Assembly (NCBI RefSeq): GCF_011801125.1
Contig: NZ_CP046171.1
Location: forward strand, 1,302,001 to 1,366,000
Source of the DNA: Nocardia brasiliensis
GTDB lineage: Bacteria > Actinomycetota > Actinomycetes > Mycobacteriales > Mycobacteriaceae
DNA length: 64,000 bases
Reading direction: 5' to 3'
Shown here: positions 32,547 through 40,271 of the stretch, one piece after another
Numbering within the stretch: the stretch's first letter is position 1
How the letters are laid out: the number at the start of each line of letters is the position of its first letter
Position numbers and translations under genes: made by a program
The notes under the pieces: generated by a model
Databases searched by the model: none
What the model saw: the letters and a program-made list of their open reading frames with translations, nothing else
What the model was told of the DNA's origin: nothing

Positions 32547-35500
32547 TCAGACGTTGCGGCGATATTGCCCGCCGACGGTGAAGAAGGCATCGGTGATCTG
32601 CTGCAACGTGCAGACGCGGGCGGCGTCCATCAGGACCTCGAAGATGTTGTCGTCGGTGCGGGCAACGGCGTCGAGGCGGGCGAGGGCGGCATGCGCGGCA
32701 TCGCGGTGCCGGTGCTGGAACTCGCGGACCCGCCGCAGCTGAGACTGCTTCTCCTGCTCGGTACCTCGGGCCAGTTCGATCTCGCGGTGCGGCTCGCCGT
32801 GCGGATTGCGGAAGGTGTTCACCCCGATGATCGGCAGCGAGCCGTCGTGCTTGCGGTGCTCGTAGCGGATCGACTCGTCCTGGATCTTGCCGCGCTGATA
32901 CCCGGTCTCCATCGCGCCGAGCACCCCGCCGCGCTCGCTGATCCGGTCGAACTCGGCGAGCACCGCCTCCTCGACCAGGTCGGTGAGTTCGTCGACGAGA
33001 AAGCTGCCCTGCAGCGGGTTCTCGTTCATCGCCACGCCCCACTCGCGGTTGATGATCAGCTGGATGGCCAGTGCCCGGCGCACCGACTCCTCGGTGGGCG
33101 TGGTCACCGCCTCGTCGTAGGCGTTGGTGTGCAGGCTGTTGCAGTTGTCGTAGATCGCGATCAACGACTGCAACGTGGTGCGAATGTCGTTGAAGCTCAT
33201 CTCCTGCGCGTGCAGCGAGCGGCCCGAGGTCTGCACGTGGTATTTGAGCTTCTGGGCGCGCTCGTTGGCGCCGTAGCGGTCGCGCATCGTGATCGCCCAG
33301 ATCCGCCGGGCGACCCGGCCGATCACCGAGTACTCCGGGTCCATGCCGTTGGAGAAGAAGAACGACAGATTCGGCGCGAAGTCGTCGATCGCCATACCGC
33401 GCGCGAGATAGGCCTCCACGTAGGTGAATCCGTTGGCCAGGGTGAAGGCGAGCTGACTGATCGGGTTCGCGCCCGCCTCGGCGATGTGATATCCCGAGAT
33501 CGACACCGAGTAGAAATTGCGAACATTGTTGCGCACGAACCATTCCTGGATATCGGCCATCATGCGCAGGCTGAACTCGGTGGAGAAGATGCAGGTGTTC
33601 TGGCCCTGGTCCTCTTTCAAGATGTCGGCCTGCACGGTGCCGCGGACCGTCGCGAGGGTCGCGGCCCTGATATCCGCGGCTTCCTGTTCGGTCGGCGTGC
33701 GCCCCTGCTCGGTCGAGAAGCGTTGCAGTGCCTGATCGATCGCGGTGTTGAGGAAGAACGCCAGGATGGTCGGCGCCGGACCGTTGATCGTCATCGACAC
33801 CGAGGTGGTCGGCGCGGTCAGGTCGAAGCCGTCGTAGAGCGCCTTCATGTCGTCGAGTGAGGCGATGGAGACCCCGGAGGTGCCGACCTTGCCGTAGATG
33901 TCGGGGCGCTCGGCGGGGTCGTGGCCGTACAGCGTGACCGAATCGAACGCGGTGGACAGCCGTTTCGCGTCGGCGTATTCGCTCAGTACCTTGAAGCGGC
34001 GGTTGGTGCGGAACGGATCTCCTTCGCCGGCGAACATCCGCGCCGGGTCCTCGTTGTCCCGCTTGAACGGGAAGACGCCCGCGGTGAACGGGAAATGGCC
34101 GGGCAGATGCTCCGACCGCAGGAACCGCAGCAGCTCACCGTGGTCGGTGTAACGTGGCAGCGCGACGCGCGGAATGAAGTTGCCGGACAGCGTTTCCCGG
34201 CGCAGCGGGGTACGGATCTCGCGGTCGCGGATCTGTACCACCCGTTCCTCGCCCCGATAGGACTCGGCCAGCGCGGGCCACTCGGCCAGCAGCGCCGCGT
34301 TGTCCGGCGTCAACTCGGCGCGGGCGGCGGCGGCCAGGTCGGCGACGGCGCGGTCGTCCGGCAGTTCCGCGGCGACCTGCTCCAGGCGCTGTACCCGCTG
34401 GGCGGTGACGAGCTGCGCGGTTGTCCGCGCATGGTAGGCGCGCACCGTCTCGGCGATCTCGGCAAGGTAGCGCACCCGTGCGGGCGGAATGATCTGGGCG
34501 AAGCGGGTGGAGGTGCGGGTATCGACCTTGGGCAGCACGCCGGGGTCGAGGTGCAGGCCGTGCGCGGTGAGCAGGCCGGTGAGGTGCTGATACAGCGCGG
34601 TGACGCCGTCGTCGTTGAAAGTGGCGGCGCTGGTGCCGAATACGGGCATATCCTCCGGTGCCGCGGTGAAGTCCTCCCGGTTGCGGATCAACTGGCGGGA
34701 CACATCGCGCAGCGCGTCGGCCGCCCCGCGTCGCTCGAACTTGTTGATCGCCACCACATCCGCGAAGTCGAGCATGTCGATCTTCTCCAGCTGGGAGGCG
34801 GCGCCGAATTCCGGTGTCATGACATACATGGACACGTCGACCTGTTCGGTGACCGCGGCGTCACCCTGGCCGATCCCCGGTGTCTCCAGGATGATCAGGT
34901 CGTAGCCCGCTGCCTTGCAGGCGGTCACGATGAGGTCGATGTGGTCGGGCAGCTCCCGGCCGCCCCGGGTGGCCAGCGAGCGGAAGAAGATGTGGTCGCC
35001 GTCGAGGGCGTTCATCCGGATGCGGTCACCGAGCAGCGCACCGCCGCCCCTGCGGCGGGTCGGATCCACCGCGAGGATCGCGACGCGCAGCTTGTCCTGC
35101 TGGTCGGTGCGCAGCCTGCGCACCAATTCGTCGGTCAGCGAGGACTTTCCGGAGCCGCCGGTGCCGGTGATGCCGAGCACCGGCACGGTCCGTGCCTCGG
35201 CCGCCCGTCGCAGCGCGGCCTGGTCGTGCTCGGGCAGCACGCCCTGTTGCAGACAGGTGATGGCACGGGCCAGTGCCGCGCGTTCACCGGTGAGCACCGC
35301 GTCGAGTACCGGCGGTGCGGCGGCGAGGTCGATATCGCAGGCGCGGATCAACTGATTGATCATGCCGGGCAGGCCGAGGCGCTGACCGTCTTCGGGGGAG
35401 AAGATGGTGACTCCGGATTCGGCGAGGCGTGTGATTTCGTCCGCGACGATCACGCCGCCGCCACCGCCGAATATGCGAACATGTTCCGCCCCTGCCTTTT

Positions 35501-35765
35501 TCAGCGCGTCGGCGAGGTATTCGAAATATTCGACGTGGCCGCCCTGATATGAGCTCACCGCGACGCCATGGGCGTCCTCGGTGAGTACCGCGTCGACGAC
35601 CTCGCGGACCGAGCGATTGTGCCCGAGATGGATCACCTCCGCGCCCTGTGCCTGCAGGATGCGGCGCATGATGTTGATCGCCGCGTCGTGCCCGTCGAAC
35701 AGGGCCGCTGAGGTCACGAAACGAACGGGATTGATCGGCGTGTGAAGTGCGCTGCTGTCGGCCAC
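32547..35765 (-). CDS. icmF: Fused isobutyryl-CoA mutase
   Basis: A 1072-aa B12 enzyme that interconverts isobutyryl-CoA and n-butyryl-CoA. Residues 1-140 are the cobalamin-binding domain (DGHDAAI, His26). Residues 190-410 are the MeaB-like G3E GTPase with Walker A GITGTGGSGKS at 198-208. The mutase domain follows with HIAEAGANP and PNLSFFFSNGMDPEYSVIG. This order (B12-GTPase-mutase) separates IcmF from methylmalonyl-CoA mutase, where the B12 domain is C-terminal. GTG 35765 follows GGAGGAAACTC. Confidence 0.95.
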   Translation of the reverse strand: MADSSALHTPINPVRFVTSAALFDGHDAAINIMRRILQAQGAEVIHLGHNRSVREVVDAVLTEDAHGVAVSSYQGGHVEYFEYLADALKKAGAEHVRIFGGGGGVIVADEITRLAESGVTIFSPEDGQRLGLPGMINQLIRACDIDLAAAPPVLDAVLTGERAALARAITCLQQGVLPEHDQAALRRAAEARTVPVLGITGTGGSGKSSLTDELVRRLRTDQQDKLRVAILAVDPTRRRGGGALLGDRIRMNALDGDHIFFRSLATRGGRELPDHIDLIVTACKAAGYDLIILETPGIGQGDAAVTEQVDVSMYVMTPEFGAASQLEKIDMLDFADVVAINKFERRGAADALRDVSRQLIRNREDFTAAPEDMPVFGTSAATFNDDGVTALYQHLTGLLTAHGLHLDPGVLPKVDTRTSTRFAQIIPPARVRYLAEIAETVRAYHARTTAQLVTAQRVQRLEQVAAELPDDRAVADLAAAARAELTPDNAALLAEWPALAESYRGEERVVQIRDREIRTPLRRETLSGNFIPRVALPRYTDHGELLRFLRSEHLPGHFPFTAGVFPFKRDNEDPARMFAGEGDPFRTNRRFKVLSEYADAKRLSTAFDSVTLYGHDPAERPDIYGKVGTSGVSIASLDDMKALYDGFDLTAPTTSVSMTINGPAPTILAFFLNTAIDQALQRFSTEQGRTPTEQEAADIRAATLATVRGTVQADILKEDQGQNTCIFSTEFSLRMMADIQEWFVRNNVRNFYSVSISGYHIAEAGANPISQLAFTLANGFTYVEAYLARGMAIDDFAPNLSFFFSNGMDPEYSVIGRVARRIWAITMRDRYGANERAQKLKYHVQTSGRSLHAQEMSFNDIRTTLQSLIAIYDNCNSLHTNAYDEAVTTPTEESVRRALAIQLIINREWGVAMNENPLQGSFLVDELTDLVEEAVLAEFDRISERGGVLGAMETGYQRGKIQDESIRYEHRKHDGSLPIIGVNTFRNPHGEPHREIELARGTEQEKQSQLRRVREFQHRHRDAAHAALARLDAVARTDDNIFEVLMDAARVCTLQQITDAFFTVGGQYRRNV

Positions 35766-35800
35766 GAGTTTCCTCCGCTGCTGCCACTCGGCGCCCGATA

Positions 35801-35823
35801 ATAGGACGTCAAACTAATCCTAC
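35801..35823 (-). promoter_or_regulatory. Promoter/operator region of icmF with GACGTCC palindrome
   Basis: On the icmF strand the sequence reads TTGACGTCC then TATTAT, a -10-like hexamer, about 35 bp before the start. The ACGTC core is palindromic and recurs upstream of mmsA (40201-40218). See findings. Confidence 0.55.
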
Positions 35824-35997
35824 GGTGATGCCCATCACAGCGCCAGCGGGAAACGCCCGGTCGATTCGGGAAAGTTCGCCGCTGGGATTCTGCTCACCGT
35901 GACCGCAAATGGCGACAACGGCGTTCGGCTCGAGTTCCGATGGGACGCGATGCCCTGAATCAGAAATCCACGCACGAATTTCACCGAAGGACGATCC

Positions 35998-37008
35998 ATG
36001 GGACGGAATTCTTATCGGCTCGCCGCCGCGGTAGCCGCCCTCGGCCTGTCGGCGCTCGCCGCACCGTTCGCGCACGCCGAACCCGCGCCCCTGAACGGGC
36101 TGTTCTCGCTCGCGCCCGGTGTCTGCTCCGGCGGCGCGGTGACCGGCAGCTTCTTTCGGATGATCCTGCCGACCGGTGACGCGGGCGGCCCGTACCTGGC
36201 CAACAGCGATTCGGCGTGCAGCGACCAGACGGTGACCCCGCTGTCCGCGGGTAGTGACGGTGGTCTGATCAGCGGGAGTTACCAGCCGCAACCCGCGGCC
36301 GCGTTCGACGGTGCGGGCAACGCGCAATCCGGACGGGTCACCACGCCGGTCCGCTTCTACGGCGTAGATTTCGCCACCGCGACCAACCCGACCGACCCGC
36401 AGACCGGCGGCGGCACGGGCACCCCGCAGTTGTTCTCCGATGGTGGTCAGCTCTCGGGCGACCTGAGCAGTCTCGGCGTGACCTGGAACAACCAGGTGTT
36501 CAACCAGGGCTCGCCGAAGCCGCGCGGTGGCCTGCCCGGCAAGACGAGTCCGGTGCGCGGCACCATCGACGGCGCGGGCAATTTCGTCATCGAGTGGACT
36601 AGTCAGATCGTCGGCGGTCCGTTCAACAACTTCACCGGGCTGTGGCACCTGGCCGGGCAGTACCGCGGCGGCAGTGTGCCGCAGGCCGCGCCCGCGGCCG
36701 CACCCCAGGCTCCGGCGCCCGCCGCGCCCGCGGCCGCTCCGGCGGCACCCGCGCCGCCCGCGCCAGGTGCCCCGGCCCCCGCGGCGCCGCCCGCGGCCGA
36801 TGCCCCCGCGCCGCCCGCCGCCGACACGGTGGCGGTGGCCGACACGCAGGCCGCGCGCACCGATCCGGTGCTGGCCACCAAGACCGTCGAGGTCCCGCGT
36901 GACCGGGACACCCCGGCCTGGGTGGTGCCCACGTTGTTCGTCGCCGCGATCGTGGCGACCGCGGTGTTCACCAATGCGGACCGGATCGTCCGTCGGCAAC
37001 GACAGTGA
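35998..37008 (+). CDS. Unrecognised envelope protein: signal peptide, unknown domain, Ala-Pro linker, C-terminal helix
   Basis: A 336-aa protein. A signal peptide (residues 1-27, LAAAVAALGLSALAAPFAHA) leads to an unknown domain of about 190 residues: GLFSLAPGVCSGGAVTGSFFRM, TNPTDPQTG, WNNQVFNQGSPKP and WTSQIVGGPFNNFTGLWHL. Then an Ala/Pro-rich linker of about 60 residues, a single helix (VVPTLFVAAIVATAVF) and a short basic tail RIVRRQRQ. The shape suggests a membrane-anchored domain held out across the wall. It is paralogous to 38078-38896. AAGGA precedes the ATG. Confidence 0.75.
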   Translation: MGRNSYRLAAAVAALGLSALAAPFAHAEPAPLNGLFSLAPGVCSGGAVTGSFFRMILPTGDAGGPYLANSDSACSDQTVTPLSAGSDGGLISGSYQPQPAAAFDGAGNAQSGRVTTPVRFYGVDFATATNPTDPQTGGGTGTPQLFSDGGQLSGDLSSLGVTWNNQVFNQGSPKPRGGLPGKTSPVRGTIDGAGNFVIEWTSQIVGGPFNNFTGLWHLAGQYRGGSVPQAAPAAAPQAPAPAAPAAAPAAPAPPAPGAPAPAAPPAADAPAPPAADTVAVADTQAARTDPVLATKTVEVPRDRDTPAWVVPTLFVAAIVATAVFTNADRIVRRQRQ

Positions 37009-38048
37009 CCGCCGTGTCGGGGCTGCCCGCCTATTCCGAGTTCGTCTCGAACCCGGAGCCCGCACCCCCGCGCCCCAGGAAGCGGTGGCCCTTCGTGGTG
37101 CTGGGGGTGCTCGGCGTAGCGCTGGTACTCGCCCCGATCGTCACCGGCATGTTCCCGCGAGCGGTCAAGGGCGAGGCCATGATCGACGCCTTCGAGCCCT
37201 ACATGACCAGGTCCAGCCTCGACGGCTACCAGCACGATCTGCAGGTGCTCGAGGACGCGCGCACCAATGTCGTGACCTTGCGACAGCGCGGTCAGCAGCC
37301 GGGCGACTATGACCGGGTCGAGCAGTTCGTCCGGGACTATCCGCGGATCCGCGCGGAGATGTCCGGGATGATCTCGGCGATCGAGGACAACCGGCAGAAC
37401 TATGAAAAGCTGTCCGCGGTCATCCCTTTCGGCACGCTGCCGTGGTTGCTCGCGCTGCCAGGCGTGGTTCTGGTCGCGGCAGGGGTTTTCGGGTACCGGC
37501 GGGCCGAAGCGGGGGAGCGGGCGCTGGTCTGGCGTTCGCTCGCCGGGCTCGCTGCGCTCGGCCTCATCGCGGTGCCGGTGTTCGGCGGGCTGTTCCCGGC
37601 CGCCACGGCGGGGCAGCCGTTGATCGACGACCTGCGCCCGATCCTCACCCATGACGAGGTCCGCGAGTTACAGGGCTATTTCGTCACACTGGTCGCCGCC
37701 GACGGCGAGCTCAACAGTCGCTACACCGGCGCGGTCCGCACCGCGCACCCTGACGCGGACCTCACCGGCATCACCACGCTCGAAGCGCGGTGGCAGCCGA
37801 TGACCTCACGCTTCGCGGCACTGATCGGCGCGCTGAACGACAACGTACGCAACTTCGATGCCGTTGTCGCGCTGAATGATTCGACGCGTCCGTTGGGCTT
37901 CGGCGCGTTCCGTGGTCTCGGCTACGGCTATCTCGTGCCGGGAGTGCTCGCGCTCGTCGTCGCGGCCGCGGGTGTGCGGCAGCAGGCGGGTCGGGGCCCG
38001 GTTGCCGTGCCGGGAACGTCGAACGCGGCCGCCGCCGAGGCGAAATGA
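37005..38048 (+). CDS. Unrecognised membrane protein with an internal tandem duplication
   Basis: A 347-aa protein with four hydrophobic helices, about residues 29-48, 147-164, 178-196 and 307-324. Two halves align: PIVTGMFPRAVKGEAMID with PVFGGLFPAATAGQPLID, and, later, ISAIEDNRQNY with IGALNDNVRNF. Each half is helix, about 90 residues of helical extracytoplasmic loop, helix. GTG 37005 overlaps the upstream stop (GTGA). No family is recognised. Co-translation with paralogous envelope proteins suggests it forms a membrane base for them. Confidence 0.72.
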   Translation: MTAVSGLPAYSEFVSNPEPAPPRPRKRWPFVVLGVLGVALVLAPIVTGMFPRAVKGEAMIDAFEPYMTRSSLDGYQHDLQVLEDARTNVVTLRQRGQQPGDYDRVEQFVRDYPRIRAEMSGMISAIEDNRQNYEKLSAVIPFGTLPWLLALPGVVLVAAGVFGYRRAEAGERALVWRSLAGLAALGLIAVPVFGGLFPAATAGQPLIDDLRPILTHDEVRELQGYFVTLVAADGELNSRYTGAVRTAHPDADLTGITTLEARWQPMTSRFAALIGALNDNVRNFDAVVALNDSTRPLGFGAFRGLGYGYLVPGVLALVVAAAGVRQQAGRGPVAVPGTSNAAAAEAK

Positions 38049-38077
38049 CTATCCGCCGAGCAGGAGGGCAATCCGGA

Positions 38078-38896
38078 ATGAGCCTACGAAAGACGATCGC
38101 GCTGGCCGCCTTCGCGGCGCTGGTGCTGGTGGTACCGGGCTGTTCCAGCGGGGACGAGGACAACTCGACCCCCGGCGGGCCCGAGCAGTTGGTCGGATTG
38201 CTGCGCTTCACGCCGGGATCGGTGTCGGGCGACGACGTCGCGGGCACCTGGTTCCGGATGGTCCAACCCGGCGGTACGCCGGAGAAGGGCCCCTACATGC
38301 CCAACGGCGATTCGCCTGCGCAGGGCGGGTCGACCACCCTGCTCGAGCCGGGCACGGCCGGGGGACTGCGCATCGGCGGATATCAGAGCGAGCCGAACCC
38401 CGGTTTCGCGCAGGGCAATTCGTTGTCCGCGTCGATCACCAAACCGACGAAGTTCTTCGCGGTCGAGTTCGGCATCTCGACCAACCCGGTGGACCCGCAG
38501 ACCCAGCGCCGGGTGCCCCCGCCGACGGTGACCAACGACGGCGGCGCCCTGACCGCCGACCTGTCGTCGTGGGCGGCCTCGTGGAACGACCAGGAGTTCA
38601 ACCAGGGCGCGCCGAAGCCGCCGGAGAAGCAGGACGCGCAGGTCGCCGGTGCTGAACAGGTGCAGAAGGTGTGGGACTGGGTCGCCAAGCAGTGGTTCGA
38701 CAAGCCGAATTCCGATGCCGCGCAGGGTCCTTCGGCTACCGGCAGCTACGACCGCAAAACCAGGAAGTTCACCCTGCAGTGGACCAGCTTGATCGTCGGC
38801 GGGCCGTTCAACGGCTTCACCGGCGTGTGGCACCTCGAGGGCGTATTCGAACCCGACGCCGCCGCACCGACCACGCCGACGCCCTCGGCCAAGTAG
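38078..38896 (+). CDS. Lipoprotein with the same unknown domain as the 35998 gene
   Basis: A 272-aa lipoprotein; signal LAAFAALVLVVPGCSSG with lipobox VPGC. The body shares many matches with the 35998 protein: GLLRFTPGSVSGDDVAGTWFRM, TNPVDPQTQ, WNDQEFNQGAPKP and WTSLIVGGPFNGFTGVWHL. A 45-residue insertion (KQDAQVAGAEQVQKVWDWVAKQWF) lies between the last two motifs. The ATG 38078 is preferred because it begins the signal and AGGAGG is 10 nt upstream; ATG 38045 overlaps the previous stop. Function unknown. Confidence 0.75.
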   Translation: MSLRKTIALAAFAALVLVVPGCSSGDEDNSTPGGPEQLVGLLRFTPGSVSGDDVAGTWFRMVQPGGTPEKGPYMPNGDSPAQGGSTTLLEPGTAGGLRIGGYQSEPNPGFAQGNSLSASITKPTKFFAVEFGISTNPVDPQTQRRVPPPTVTNDGGALTADLSSWAASWNDQEFNQGAPKPPEKQDAQVAGAEQVQKVWDWVAKQWFDKPNSDAAQGPSATGSYDRKTRKFTLQWTSLIVGGPFNGFTGVWHLEGVFEPDAAAPTTPTPSAK

Positions 38897-38917
38897 ACAT
38901 CGAAGGAGTTCCGTCCG

Positions 38918-39841
38918 ATGAGTTCCCGCACGACGAACCGGCCCGTGCTCACCGGGGCCATCCGCGCGGTGGCCGCGCTGACCGTGATCGGCAGTGCCGT
39001 CGCGGTCACCGCGCTGACCGTCCGCAACGATGACGAGGTCACCACGGTGGTGGTCACCCAGGCGCAGGCCGCGGCGGCCGCTCGGCCCGCGACACCGGTC
39101 GCGCCCGCGCCCCCGGCTCCCGCTCCGGCAGGCCCGGCGCCGGCCGCACCCGCTCCGGCGGGACCGGCACCCGTCGCCTCGGTTCCGCTTGGTTCGGGCA
39201 GTGTGCCCGCCTCGGTCGCGATCAACCCGGGAGCAGGCGCGCCCGCGGCGCCCAATGCCGGTGCGGCCCCGAACAGTTCGGTACCGCTCGGCTCGGGCGG
39301 TGCGCCGAACGGCTCGGTTCCACTCGGTGGTGGTGCCGCCGATCCGTTCGCGGCCGCGCCGGTGGCGACCCAGCCGCCGTGCCCGCTCGGCTGGCCCGCG
39401 CCGAAGCAGCAGGGTGGCCTCGCCTCGCTGATCGGGCTCGCGCCGCTGGCCGGTCCGTTCTCCTCGGAGGCGTTCGCCCTCGGCTCGGTCTATCAGCCCA
39501 TCCTGCAGCTGGCCGGTCCGGTGCTGGCCGAGATCGCACCGGTGCTCGCGCAGTACCAGCCGGTGATCGATCCCATCATCACCCAGGTACAGGGCGTGGA
39601 AGCCATTGTGCTGCAGGCGATTCTGCCCTACTACGGCCCGTACCGGGGACAGCTGATCGCCGCGGAGGGCGAGCTCGCCAAGGCGCTGACCCCGATTCTC
39701 AACCGGGTATACAACAGCGAGGTCGCCTCCTGCTTCGTCGCGTGGCAGGGTCAGCTCATCGACCAGGCCAAGGGCGGCCGGATCACCGTCGCGTCGCTGG
39801 CGCACCCCGGCACCGTCGTGGAGCTCGGTCCTGAATCCTGA
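38918..39841 (+). CDS. Unrecognised envelope protein with N-terminal anchor and VPLGSG-type repeats
   Basis: A 307-aa protein. The N-terminal helix AIRAVAALTVIGSAVAVTAL is a signal anchor or uncleaved signal. Residues about 50-145 are Ala/Pro/Gly-rich with SVPLGSG repeated three or four times. The C-terminal 150 residues are helical, with LGLAPLAGPFSSE-like and PVLAEIAPVLAQYQPVIDPII hydrophobic stretches and two cysteines (CPLGW, SCFVAW). No family recognised. It is 22 bp downstream of the lipoprotein, in the same operon. Confidence 0.7.
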   Translation: MSSRTTNRPVLTGAIRAVAALTVIGSAVAVTALTVRNDDEVTTVVVTQAQAAAAARPATPVAPAPPAPAPAGPAPAAPAPAGPAPVASVPLGSGSVPASVAINPGAGAPAAPNAGAAPNSSVPLGSGGAPNGSVPLGGGAADPFAAAPVATQPPCPLGWPAPKQQGGLASLIGLAPLAGPFSSEAFALGSVYQPILQLAGPVLAEIAPVLAQYQPVIDPIITQVQGVEAIVLQAILPYYGPYRGQLIAAEGELAKALTPILNRVYNSEVASCFVAWQGQLIDQAKGGRITVASLAHPGTVVELGPES

Positions 39842-39918
39842 CGTGCGGATGTCCGGATAGCGCGGATCGGACGCGGAATCCGGAGTCGGACGGCAGACCG
39901 TGGGCGTTCCTGCTGAGC

Positions 39919-40149
39919 GTGCTGGTGGCCGCGGTCTGCTTCTGGCTGTTCGTGGGGCAGCGGTCGACGGTGCTCGTGGTCGGCGGTGGTCTTGCGGTCG
40001 CGCTCGCGGCGGGCCAGGCGGCTACCGAGCTGACCGACAACCCGCTGACCGTCGCGGTCGTCGTCCTCGCGATCGGCGCACTGGTGCTGGGTGTCGGCGT
40101 CCTCCTGCTCACCCGGGGCGCGAAGCCCGAGGCCCCGGCGTCGGACTAG
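39919..40149 (+). CDS. Small two-to-three-helix membrane protein, start uncertain
   Basis: A 76-codon gene: VCFWLFVGQ, then VLVVGGGLAVALAAGQ and VAVVVLAIGALVLGVGVLLLT, ending KPEAPASD. GTG 39919 is the only normal start in frame, but the hydrophobic sequence continues upstream (WAFLLSVLVAAV) in the same frame. An ATG at 39849 in another frame stops after two codons (ATG TCC GGA TAG). A frameshift or a non-standard start is possible. It ends the envelope operon. Confidence 0.5.
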   Translation: MLVAAVCFWLFVGQRSTVLVVGGGLAVALAAGQAATELTDNPLTVAVVVLAIGALVLGVGVLLLTRGAKPEAPASD

Positions 40150-40198
40150 CCGACAGGCTGGTCCTGGCGGCGTGGGGTTCATCACACTCGGCAAAAGC

Positions 40199-40218
40199 AT
40201 GGACGTCCAACTATAGGA
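40199..40218 (+). promoter_or_regulatory. Promoter/operator region of mmsA with TGGACGTCCA palindrome
   Basis: A perfect 10-bp palindrome (40200-40209) is followed by a TATAGG -10-like element (40212-40217), about 54 bp before mmsA. It shares GACGTCC and the adjacent -10 with the icmF upstream region. Confidence 0.55.
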
Positions 40219-40271
40219 TGACCGCATACCGCACGCGCGGTGTCATGGTCGGCTACCAGGACAGGACTGGC

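Noticed and set aside
36690..36840. Short repeats in the Ala/Pro-rich parts of the envelope genes (also about 39060-39330)
   Set aside because: They are codon repeats of Ala-Pro and VPLGSG linkers within coding frames, not CRISPR or iterons.
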